A stretch of DNA of 64,000 bases from Gnetum montanum. Lineage: Eukaryota; Streptophyta; Gnetopsida; Gnetales; Gnetaceae. The stretch lies in the NCBI GenBank assembly GCA_015680685.1, contig MNCI01009278.1:8212-72211 (forward strand), written 5' to 3'. This document shows, piece after piece, positions 1 through 8,953 of the stretch. Made by a program: the position numbers and the translations under genes. The notes under the pieces were generated by a model that made no database searches, was not told the DNA's origin, and saw only the letters and a program-made list of their open reading frames with translations. Numbering within the stretch: the first letter of the stretch is position 1; every line of letters starts with the position of its first letter.

Positions 1-98
1 TAGATTAGTTATATCATACAAGGTCACTATATAGGACTTAACGATATATCTCTTAGAAAAAAGTAATTATAAAAAGTCACATAAATTCACACACAACA

Positions 99-2073
99 AT
101 GCCTCTCCTACAAGACAACAATAATGCCACACTTAGTGGAGAAGTTCATTGGAGAACCAACGAACTATATGATGATGAAGATTGGAGTATACAACCTGAA
201 GTGGGAGTTTCTTATAAACATGAACAAAAACAATGTCATCCGAACACACGAAAGCATAACTTACCTAATGACGATGAATCCCCACTGGCCACTACAAGCC
301 TAACGCAAGTACAAGAGGCTATTCGAGTCTCACATAGGCATCGTAAAGAGAGTCGTCTACTCAGGCTCAATGTAAACAACTTTCCAAAATTTTCAGGAGG
401 CTATGACTTAGATCCGTATCAACATTTACAAGCCTTCTACGATGCCTGCACATGGAATAACATTGATAACAGGTGGCAAAAACTTAAGCTCTTCCCAATG
501 ACACTCGTTGACCAAGCTAAAGTCTGGTATAGATCGTTAAAACCAACGCTGGTCAACAATGGTAGAAGTCTTTAACGAAAAATATCAAACCTACGCAAGA
601 GTGTCAGCCTTGAGGAAACAAATCCAAGGATGGAAACAAGCACAACATGAACCCTTGGACATGGCCTTAGAAAGATATTATGCAATATTAAACAACTGTC
701 CAGGCCATGGGTTTTCTGAGGAAAGGCTAATGTATAATATTATTGATGGGCTCCGTGATGCAACAAGAGAGACCTTAGGAATGTATGCCCAAGGTCAACT
801 ATATGAACTACAAACCCATCAAATCCAAGAGCTTATTAAGCAGGTAGCAAAAGAAGAAGGAGATATGGCTAGATGGGAAAGTTTTGAAAAACATCAACAA
901 GACCAAAATTTCAACTCAAAAAAGGTCCATAATCATAAAAAGGAGAAATCAATCAATCTCAAGGTGGAAACATCATCTTTGCCAATACAGAAATCATTAG
1001 AAAAAGCCAAGGCAAAGATCAATAAGATGTTGGAATGGATGTATCAAAAGTGTGGAGAATATATCAACATTATTGGAGATAGAGTTTTGACAACCTAAGA
1101 AGTAAGACGAAATAGTAGACAATCAGAAAGAAGGGATAAGGACAATAAAAGCCCAACTACCAATCATACATATGAATGCAACATATGCCTGTATGATCAC
1201 CCCAAAGGCCAATGCCCAATATTGTTACATTTACATGAGCATTAGGGAAACACGTTACATCCAAAGTTCATACAGAGATACTGTGTTTGATCATAGTGGC
1301 AACAATCCCAGTCGTGGGGGAATCCACCCTTAGACTAGAGGCACCCTTCGTATCATTCGAACCCAAATGCTTATCTTGTTCAACATCCTATTTCTCCAAC
1401 TGAACCAACACACTTTATCTCACCACAGTATTATTCTCCACAATACTATCAACCCATGCCTCCAACACAACCACCACCTTGTGCACCTTATACTCCTCCT
1501 AACTTTCAACATTCTCATCCTTTCCCTCCTTCCACATCAGCACCAACTATTCCTAAGGTCTTTGCACCACAGCAACAACCCACGAACGCTACTTGTGCTA
1601 ATGCTACCAACAACAGTGAAAGGCCTCCTCAACATCAAAAGCATCCTTTCTTTAAACATGGTCGTAAGAAGGGACAACACAATTCTGAGGCCACTGCATC
1701 CTCCAACTTAGCACAAGTCCCACACTATGGTGCACCCTTACCTTTGAACCCAACGCCTCATGTAATTTCATCAAGGCCACCAACTCACACTCCAAGAATC
1801 ATACAACCCAATGAACACAGACATGGAGAGTGACAACCCAATCCTTGCATACCATCTAACGGTCCCAAACATCATAGTGGGTCAACTCGGTATCCAAGAA
1901 CTACATTGTATAAAGTGCCCCACTATGCTTACTATAACCAAGTGTGTGAACCCCAATGGGGTAAGTATGGACCAGTTCCAATATTTCCAACATGTAAGGA
2001 TCCTCACCCTTCATTTATTAATCCTTGTCGTTCTCAACCAATTAGTTATGGGGGATATTCCCCATTTCAATAA
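99..2073 (+). pseudogene. gag: Gag of element A (Retrotrans_gag-like), frameshifted
   Basis: This is the structural protein that would form the cytoplasmic particle and bind the element RNA. It reads from ATG 99 to TAA 2071-2073, about 658 codons, with a frameshift near 560 and stops after 1098. The first 70 residues are acidic and variable. The Gag core follows (DPYQHLQAFYDAC, LKLFPMTLVDQAKVWYRSL, LRKQIQGWKQ, MALERYYAILNNCPGHGF), which is the usual plant Ty3/gypsy Gag pattern. A zinc knuckle of form CX2CX3HX4C (CNICLYDHPKGQC) lies near 1170-1215. The C-terminal third is rich in Pro, His, Gln and Ser and ends GGYSPFQ. The start is chosen because B, D and G begin at the equivalent ATG. No protease follows. 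Confidence 0.88.
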
Positions 2074-3966
2074 CAAGCCGGATTAATAACCACTTTTTCA
2101 TTTTCTTTAATTTTACAACTTTTTGTTTTTCATTTTTTCATTTTTTTTTCAATTTCTTGTTTTATCTTTTATCTTCTTGTCTTTTTGTCTTTTTACGCTT
2201 TTGTAAGTAATCTCATCTACAAATAAAACACTCATGTGAATCGTTGGTTGAGGTGTGTCCTATGTTATTAAGTCATAAGTGATCAATTATTTTGAACAGT
2301 GAGCCCATTACACCCACTCATCCACTCTATAAATAAGAGGGTCTGTTCAAGGGTACAGTGATATTCTTGAAATTCTTAAAACTTAAAATTAATTTTGTGT
2401 TCATTGTACCCAGAATGAAGAAGGATGGACCAAGAGGGAATGATTAGGGTGTGACATCAAGGAGACTTGCAGATTCTCTTTGGTGACGTCTGTGGGAGTT
2501 ATCATGCAACATGGTTGTACTAAGATCCTTGTAGATCTAACAAAAATGGGAGTAAGAGTAATCAAAAGGGCACTCGAAAATCCAATGCTATGCTAGGGGG
2601 TCCCACTAGAAAGACATGCACCCATGCCTGAAGGTTGGCGGCTTCTCTGGATTCAGTATTTCAAAAAGCAAAAAAAAAAAAGAAAAAGAGAAAAGAAAGT
2701 GCCACAAAAGAAAAGCACTCCTCCCTTGAATAAAATGCCAAGTGATCATATGCCTTGTTGTTATGATACTCTCATAGTCACTCATCATGGGATGAAATAA
2801 TGCGATGTCACTGATTAGAAGGATGGACTTGGTCCTGATTTTGGAACGATGTGTTAATGACACCTTAATCATGCTTTGCACGCAGGATTCGCTGTGCCCT
2901 GGGTCATTTACCTCATGTTCCAATCTCTACGATCCCTTTCTATACTTCATCTCATCTCACTGTTCATGTAATTGTGGCTTGTGTTCCATATAACATAGAA
3001 TTTTCATCTCATTCCGGTGATATTTACATGTCTGTGTTTTATGGAGTTAGTGCGGATTACATTTAACCCTTCTAGTGTCCACGGACACTTTAAGTGTGGT
3101 TACACAAGGGCATTATAGGTTGAAACTTGCTTTGGGGAGGATCCACTTGTGTAATTTCTTGTAATCTTCACTTATGATATAGCTCATACACACCATTTCT
3201 CTCCCTCAGCTTATTTTTCTAACATTCTTTCCCTACTATTACCCTCTGAATTTCAATGTTCCCATCACATAACCTTTTTCTTACCACCCAAGGTTTTATC
3301 GATCAATTACACTCACTCATTATTATTCGTGCCTTCAAAACCATCTAATTACTGGAGAACCCCTTCCTAATAGCCCAATGTCCTAAGTTACATCGTTTAA
3401 TTTCAAAGAAATATTAAAAATTCGGTACATTCTCTAAGTGCCCTAACTTTAATGAAAATATATATATATACATGACCCCCCTGTGCTAATCAACATGATT
3501 TGCAATTGTTCATGCAGGGGAAGTTTTTCAAATTTCTCTCTATGACTTGCGATTGCGTGTCCCTTGCTTTCATGTCCATAACTCGCTCGCTAGTACTCCG
3601 ATTTTCATTCCGTTTGAACCTACTTGAACTTGAAGTGTTCAGATTAGTCATGGGGGAGGGGCACATGCCGAATAGCACATAAATTTTTTAAAATTCATCA
3701 TCACTCGAAGGACATATTTAAGGGTAATTAGTTGTAACACTTAGAATAATTGTGCCCAAAAAATCATTTAATCCCCTTAGCTATACTAGAAAATTAAATT
3801 TGGAAACCACCTAAGCAAAGAGGACTCAACACTATAATCTTTCGGGGACATGTTCTTCCAATAATTAACATCACACAGAAATAAAGTAAATCTATTAAGG
3901 CAAGCAATAAGGTATAACCTAACTTTGGTAACAACCTTACTAACAATTGGTTCCGTGTGATTGCAG
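2074..3966 (+). other. Non-coding spacer between gag and ORF2 of element A
   Basis: About 1.9 kb without a believable ORF. It opens with a T-rich tract (2090-2210), has TATAAATAAGAGG at 2331, an A/G-rich run at 2660-2700, a 16-base hairpin at 3074-3089, a purine stretch GCTTTGGGGAGGA near 3129, a TATATATATA tract near 3460, and a PPT-like TTAGTCATGGGGGAGGGG near 3647. Long parts are recognisable in elements C, D and J although nothing is encoded. It ends at a splice-acceptor-like TTGCAG directly before the ORF2 ATG. The palindrome cluster present at this place in B is missing here. Confidence 0.6.
3074..3089 (+). other. Conserved short hairpin in the gag-ORF2 spacer
   Basis: AGTGTCCACGGACACT is a perfect 7-bp stem with a 2-base loop. 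The same position is recognisable in C (24503-24518), D (32333-32348) and J (56071-56086). J differs in sequence but keeps most pairs. It lies about 40 bases upstream of the conserved GCTTTGGGGAGGA stretch. Confidence 0.4.
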
Positions 3967-5427
3967 ATGACCCCAAAACATAGATAACAGGAAGGTCCTA
4001 CTCAAGGTGTGATCAAATGACCTAGGAGAGGTGAAGGACAAGTTCCTACCGAACAACATGTAGAGCAGGAGGAACAATCATTTAGTATCCACCAAGAAGA
4101 CCCTACTGTTGTATAATCAAGGCTTACCTTCTCTAAAAGTGGTGCCTGGTACTTAGGGGAAACGTACCAATTTTGGCACAATAAAAAAGAAGGCACCACG
4201 ATTAACAATTGTGGTGTGACTATTGATTTCTCTGTTCAAGCCATTTTGGAAGTATTAAACCTTTTGAGTACAGGGCCAAAGGTTGTTCAGAATTAGATGG
4301 ACACTTTCAGAAATGAGCGACTTAATAAAATGTTGACAAAGAATAAAAGGGTGGCGAAAGAAAAAGAGAAGGCTGATTGGGATGCCCCTGCATCATAGGT
4401 GCAAACCCATGCACATCTTAAGGCACTCAAGGCCTTAGAAGAAGAAATTAAGCAGTTGGTTGCAGAAAATCTTCGGTTGACCACTGTGGAAAAGCAAAAG
4501 AACGTTCTCGATGAACACTTTCATCAATTATGAGAACAATTCATCTGGGTCAACCGAGATGTGAGCCGTTTAGCTAGAGAAAATCAAACCCTCTCAATGG
4601 AGGAGGTACGCGCTATTCGCCAAAAGTCAGCAATTGAGATCAGCGCATGGCAGAATGAGGCTAAATGACACGAGAAGCTGAAGGAGCACTTTCAGGATCA
4701 GGTGGGGATGTATAAGCAGATCCTTGAAAAGGAGATCCATATGGCCAAGGCCCAAATCAACACTATTAGTGCTCAACACACTGATTGGAGGGCCATATTG
4801 GACACTTACGCCTTCGTCCACCAAGCGGAAGTTAAGAACCAGGACCTGCAGATCCAAGACTTAACAGAGTACATAGAGTTGGCAAACCTTAGATATGCCA
4901 ACCTGGCCATGTTAACAGTAGGGCGTCCAAGGTCAGAGCTCAAGCAGTAGGTAGCTTCCACCCACATTAAATTTGAAGCAGAATTTACAAAGCGTAAGAA
5001 GCTGGTTGAGAAACTAGAGGTCGAAAATTCTGAACTTGAGGTGGTAAAAGCAAGCTACCAGGGATAGAAAGACATTGCAACCAACTTGGCTCGATGGCTA
5101 ATGGACCTTCACGAATACAAAGATAAAGCTAGATCCTATGAAGAGGAATAACGAGTGTTCATGGCGTGGTATGTCAAAGCCAACCAGATGTTCCCACAAC
5201 TACCTTGTCCATGGAAAGTGCCGACTCCGTCAAACATCGGAACACTAGCATGGATGGCACANTCGACTCCGTCAAACATCGGAACACTAGCATGGATGGC
5301 ACAAGACCCTCGGACCGAAGAGGAGCAACTCCAGGTCGTACTTCAATGCCATCAAGCTTCAAAGCCTGGAGCACATGACAAAGGGAAAGTTCCCATGGAG
5401 GAGCCACCGCCACCAGGAACTACATGA
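3967..5427 (+). pseudogene. ORF2 of element A (coiled-coil protein), internally deleted
   Basis: ORF2 begins at an ATG directly after TTGCAG and ends at the TGA following GTT (5425-5427). Compared with D, the N-terminal part is kept up to the WYLG and QFWHN-like segment. The copy then jumps near 4290 to the second half of the protein, losing the transposon-like domain and the Pro/Gln linker (roughly 1.3 kb). The rest is a long heptad-rich coiled coil (for example AEVKNQDLQIQDLTEYIELA) ending in the conserved tail MEEPPPPGTT. Several in-frame stops and a 40-base assembly duplication at 5222-5303 interrupt it. The molecular function is unknown. In element F the homologous ORF sits after integrase, where env-like ORFs of Athila-type elements lie. 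Confidence 0.75.
5222..5303. repeat. 40-base duplication flanking a single N (assembly join)
   Basis: Bases 5222-5261 and 5264-5303 are identical and separated by one N at 5262. ORF2 of B and D has this segment once. The pattern fits two overlapping contig ends joined without merging, not a biological duplication. Confidence 0.8.
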
Positions 5428-5566
5428 GTTCCACATTTTTGTAGTTGTAGCATTTTTCTATGTTGTGTCTTCCCACACTGCGGCATTATTTCATTTATTT
5501 TCCCCATCTAATAATCCCATACCTATCCATTGTGTAATCACTGGAACTCAAGGACGAGTTTTTATT

Positions 5567-5580
5567 TAGTCATGGGGGTA
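5567..5580 (+). promoter_or_regulatory. Polypurine tract of element A
   Basis: TAGTCATGGGGGTA directly abuts the TGATGGGA start of the 3' LTR. The same motif precedes the LTRs of B, C, F, G and J. In LTR retrotransposons this tract primes plus-strand DNA synthesis. Confidence 0.8.
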
Positions 5581-6405
5581 TGATGGGACGTGATATCGCA
5601 TGGGCCGCGATACTGCATCCCCCGCGATATTGCGTCCGTCACGATATCGCATCCCCTGCGATATCGCGTCGTCCCCTGCAATATCGTGTACATGATATCG
5701 CAGTCCGCTGCAATGTCTATAAATAGGAAGCAGCTCTCCCTTGTTCATCATCCTAGTTTAGATTATAGTGAAACTCTGGCAGTTTGATGCCTCTAGAGAT
5801 AGATTATTTTTCCCGTGTCTGCCCACAATGTGGTGAATGTAATTGTACGACATCCTTTATTCGAGTGTGATGTACTTGGACACGCACATGACTGGCAATA
5901 AAGATTGAGATTACTTCATCATTGCAGCAATCACTTTTTTGTTTATTTATTTAATTATTATTTACTGCTTTCTTAATTAGTCTCTCTCACTCTTATCTCC
6001 TAGTAATGCAGAATGAGTACGACTTGATTACGAGCATTTAAGTGTGACTACTTGGTATCCCAGTGGCGTACCTAGTATCTGCGCTTGGTAATCCCAGTGG
6101 TAGTCATGCACAAGGTCCAAGATGTGTATGGATAATCAAGGAATGGATGCTCATCGCACTTAGGCTAGATTAGATTCTCTTACCCTTTCCCTCCTTGCTT
6201 AGCTTAGTTAATATTATTTTCGACTCCCTTCAAGAGTAGCGTTAGATTAGGAACACATCATACACCTCACTCTGGACTAAACCATACATGACAAATATAA
6301 TACTAGTCCAGGTGGGAAGACAGCGAACTATGACCTAAGGATAACTGTCTAGGTGCCACAACTAGTCCATTTGTGGAGTTCGACCGGATCACGCGTGAGA
6401 ACGCT
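5581..6405 (+). repeat. 3' LTR of element A, right end truncated
   Basis: It starts TGATGGGA after the polypurine tract. U3 holds a palindrome cluster (5587-5715) and TATAAATA at 5718-5725. The polyadenylation-type AATAAAG is at 5898. Homology to other LTRs stops at about 6405 in the segment that normally continues to GTACCTCGCCACTCATCA, so roughly the last 50 bases are lost. Confidence 0.85.
5587..5725 (+). promoter_or_regulatory. U3 promoter of A: GATATCGC palindrome cluster plus TATA box
   Basis: About eight degenerate copies of the self-complementary core GATATCGC (variants GATACTGC, GATATTGC, AATATCGT) are packed into 130 bases, ending a few bases before TATAAATA at 5718-5725. This is the largest cluster in the window. 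A promoter role is inferred from its position beside the TATA box of the LTR. Confidence 0.6.
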
Positions 6406-7957
6406 GGGCATTTATGATCAAAAGCTAAGAAGAAAGTATTGAATATCTTATTTCTAAACTAGAAAGATAGTCATTAATACCATCATAAGGTCAAAAATGT
6501 TCAAATATATCCATCAAATATGTTCATAAGATCATTATTATTGTTCAATTCCAATGTTTCCCGTGACACATAGATCATAATCATATCACAAGTCACCACA
6601 TCACAATCACATTGAGAAGTCATAAAATTCTTCTCTTTTTTGGACATCAACAAAAAGGGAGTGAGGCCTTACAACTAGTAATAAGATAGATCAAAAGATA
6701 GTTAAGGATTGTACCATCTTCATCAAAGTAAAACCTCATTATATTTTTCTCATCACATCTTCATAATCAAAAAATAGACACATTAATTTCATGTGAAGGA
6801 AAATAAGTACATACACACCCAACTTTTAAGAAATAGATCGAATTTCAAAACTAGATCAATAGATCAAATAAAGCAATTTCTAATTAAGATGTTCACATTA
6901 ATCACATATATCTTAAGGAAGCTTCAAATATATTATTAATTCATTTTCAAAATCCCATAAGATGCTTTATCATAGAATAGAAATGTGAGTACTTCTTCTT
7001 GCTTCAGTAAGCTTGAGATCTCCTAGGTAGGAACTATTTAGTTCATATCAACAACAAGGGACTTAAGTACTCAAAAGACTATATTTATAGTATATATATG
7101 ATGTAGTACTAGCATAAATATATATTTAAATGAATTCAAGAAACTTGCACAATTGATGATTACTTTTAGGTGAAATAATTTTAAGGATTAAATCAAAAAT
7201 AACTTTCTCTTTTACCTTCAAGTTTGTATCAAATGGATATACCTTTTGTTGTTTGCCTAAGAATTATGTCTTAGAGAAAGTCTTCATAGACTCCCCCTAT
7301 ATTGATGCTCCAAAATAATTCATGAGGTACAAGCTCCTTCTACATATGTGCTTATTTCTCCTTTGACACTTTTAAGATTTGCAACTAATTTATTACAATC
7401 TTGCTTATATAAGAATATTAAATAATCCAACAATGTTTATAACCTTAGAAAAAATTATTAGGCACAACACATAAGAGATTTGTCTTGCTTGATCGTCCAA
7501 ACATGCCTTACTTTGTCAGTTTTCTGCAATACTTGGTCTAATTTTTTCATGTTAGTAGTATCTCATGATAAACATGGATGTAATGGCTTGTTCTTGTTTC
7601 TCAAAGATAAAACTTATTAAGGACATGTAAACAACTAAATAGTTTATGAGATAACATGAGAGATAGTCATACTACTTTGATCTTTCTTCAAGGTCATTGG
7701 TCTATATTATCATAAATTAGAATATGTTTTCTCTGATGAAAAAAAAATTAAAAAAAAAATCAAAAACTGGCCTATATTAAATCTAGCAAGCAAGGAAATA
7801 GAGACTTACCAAGACTTACCTTACTTGCTTATTGATATGAGAATGATTTATGGAGTTTGAGATGACGCCCTCTATCATGGAGTACCTCCTTACCATTTGA
7901 TTTTCTCTCATTAGTTCCTCTGTTAATATCTCCAATCTTGTATGGAAATCCTTCTTG
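6406..7957. other. AT-rich remnant, probably 3' part of the old Ty1/copia-like element
   Basis: No pol motif was found on either strand. The right edge (7860-7957, minus strand) reads as a degraded Glu/Asn/Arg-rich segment that continues across the B insertion into the copia-like gag tail at 16177. A minus-strand motif GATGTCCAAAAAAGAGAAG near 6640 resembles the purine-rich end of SIRE-type copia internal regions, from memory. The rest is unassigned. Confidence 0.3.
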
Positions 7958-7962
7958 TTCAT
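7958..7962. repeat. Target-site duplication of element B (left copy, TTCAT)
   Basis: TTCAT here equals 16172-16176. Five-base duplications are normal for Ty3/gypsy integrases. Confidence 0.9.
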
Positions 7963-8788
7963 TGATGAGTGGCGAGGTACCCCTACACTCAACCATACAA
8001 ATACGAGCGTTACACGTGCAATCTGGTTGAACTCCGCAGAAGGACTAGTTGTGGCACCTGGATAGTTAGCCTTAGGTCACAGTTCATTGTCTTCCCACCT
8101 AGACTAGTATTATCTTTGTCACATATGGTTTAGTCCAGAGTGAGGTGTATGATGTGGTTGCTAATCTAATGCTACTCCTAAAGGCAATGGAAAATAATGT
8201 TAACTAAGCTAAGAGCGAAAGGGTGAGAGAGAGTCTAAACTAGCCTAAGTGTGATGAGCATCCATTCCTTAATTATCCATACACATCTTGGACTTCATGC
8301 ATGACTACTACTAAGATCACCAAGCGCAGATCCTAGGTACGCTACTGGGTTACCAAGTAGTCACACTTAAATGCTCATAATCAAGTCGTACTCATTCGAC
8401 TTTTAATAGGAGTTTAAGGGTTAGAAGAGATTAACTACAAAAGTAGTAAATAACAATTAGTTAAATAATTAAGCTAAGTGAATGCTGCAATGATGAAGTA
8501 ATCTCGATCCTTATTTTCAATCGTGTGTGTGTCCAAGTACGTCACACTCAAATAAAGGATGTCGTACAATTACATTCACCACACTACGGGCATACACGGA
8601 GAGGAAAGGGGTTGAGAGAAAGAAATTAAAAACTTAAACTAAGAACTAACTAAAAACTTAACTCTCTGATCTGTCTACCTCTTATTTATAGATGAGGGGA
8701 CAAGCTACAATATCACGTATGCGATATCACGGTTGGGCTGCGATATCGCGTACGCGATATCATAATCAACCCAAAATGCAACTCATCA
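7963..8788 (-). repeat. 3' LTR of element B
   Basis: Read on the minus strand it runs from TGATGAGTTGC at 8788 to CACTCATCA at 7963 (826 bases). The TATA box is at 8683-8690. The palindrome cluster at 8708-8765 includes a perfect 20-base palindrome at 8742-8761. The 8-base terminal inverted repeat TGATGAGT/ACTCATCA is longer than the usual TG/CA. Confidence 0.92.
8683..8765 (-). promoter_or_regulatory. U3 promoter of B 3' LTR: TATA box and GATATC palindromes
   Basis: TATTTATA on the plus strand gives TATAAATA on the minus strand at 8690-8683. Four GATATC-type cores follow upstream, and the two at 8742-8761 form the exact palindrome GATATCGCGTACGCGATATC. The 5' LTR (16066-16150) repeats this with point changes. 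Confidence 0.6.
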
Positions 8789-8800
8789 TACCCCCACGAC
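8789..8800 (-). promoter_or_regulatory. Polypurine tract of element B
   Basis: GTCGTGGGGGTA on the minus strand lies immediately before the LTR start TGATGAGT. Confidence 0.8.
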
Positions 8801-8953
8801 TAAATGAAAACTCATCCTTGAGCTACAATGATTACACAGTGGATAGGTATGGGATTATTGGATGGTGAAAATGGATTTATGCCACAATGTGAAATGAAAA
8901 AAAAATTAAGACACAACACAAAGAATGTGCTACAACTAAAAAATTTGTGGAAC

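Larger units (their letters stand above)
1..6405 (+). mobile_element. Element A: pol-less Ty3/gypsy (Athila-like) LTR retrotransposon, 5' end outside window
   Basis: Order on the plus strand is leader, gag, non-coding spacer, ORF2, polypurine tract and 3' LTR. The first base matches the leader of element G about 30 bases downstream of G's primer-binding site, so the 5' LTR and PBS lie just left of the window. No protease, reverse transcriptase or integrase motif occurs between gag and the LTR. The right LTR is clipped, losing its last 50 or so bases, so no target duplication can be checked. Stops and frameshifts in both ORFs mark it as inactive. Non-autonomous status is inferred from the absent pol and the intact order seen in B and D. 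Confidence 0.85.

Noticed and set aside
1456-1833. Separate proline-rich gene
   Set aside because: It is the in-frame tail of Gag in element A; the same tail is found in B, D and G joined to the Gag core.
2331-2343. TATAAATAAGAGG in the A spacer as another promoter
   Set aside because: B, C and D have TACAAAT- or TTAATAAG-type sequence at the same place, so the TATA form is not conserved, and no palindromes accompany it.
5587-5715. CRISPR-like array of short repeats
   Set aside because: Repeats are degenerate palindromes without spacers of constant size and lie in the U3 of a plant LTR next to a TATA box.
7963-8788. LTR at 8 kb as 5' LTR of a plus-strand element
   Set aside because: The polypurine tract is on its right in minus orientation and there is no PBS on either side; the duplication TTCAT pairs it with the LTR at 15347-16171.
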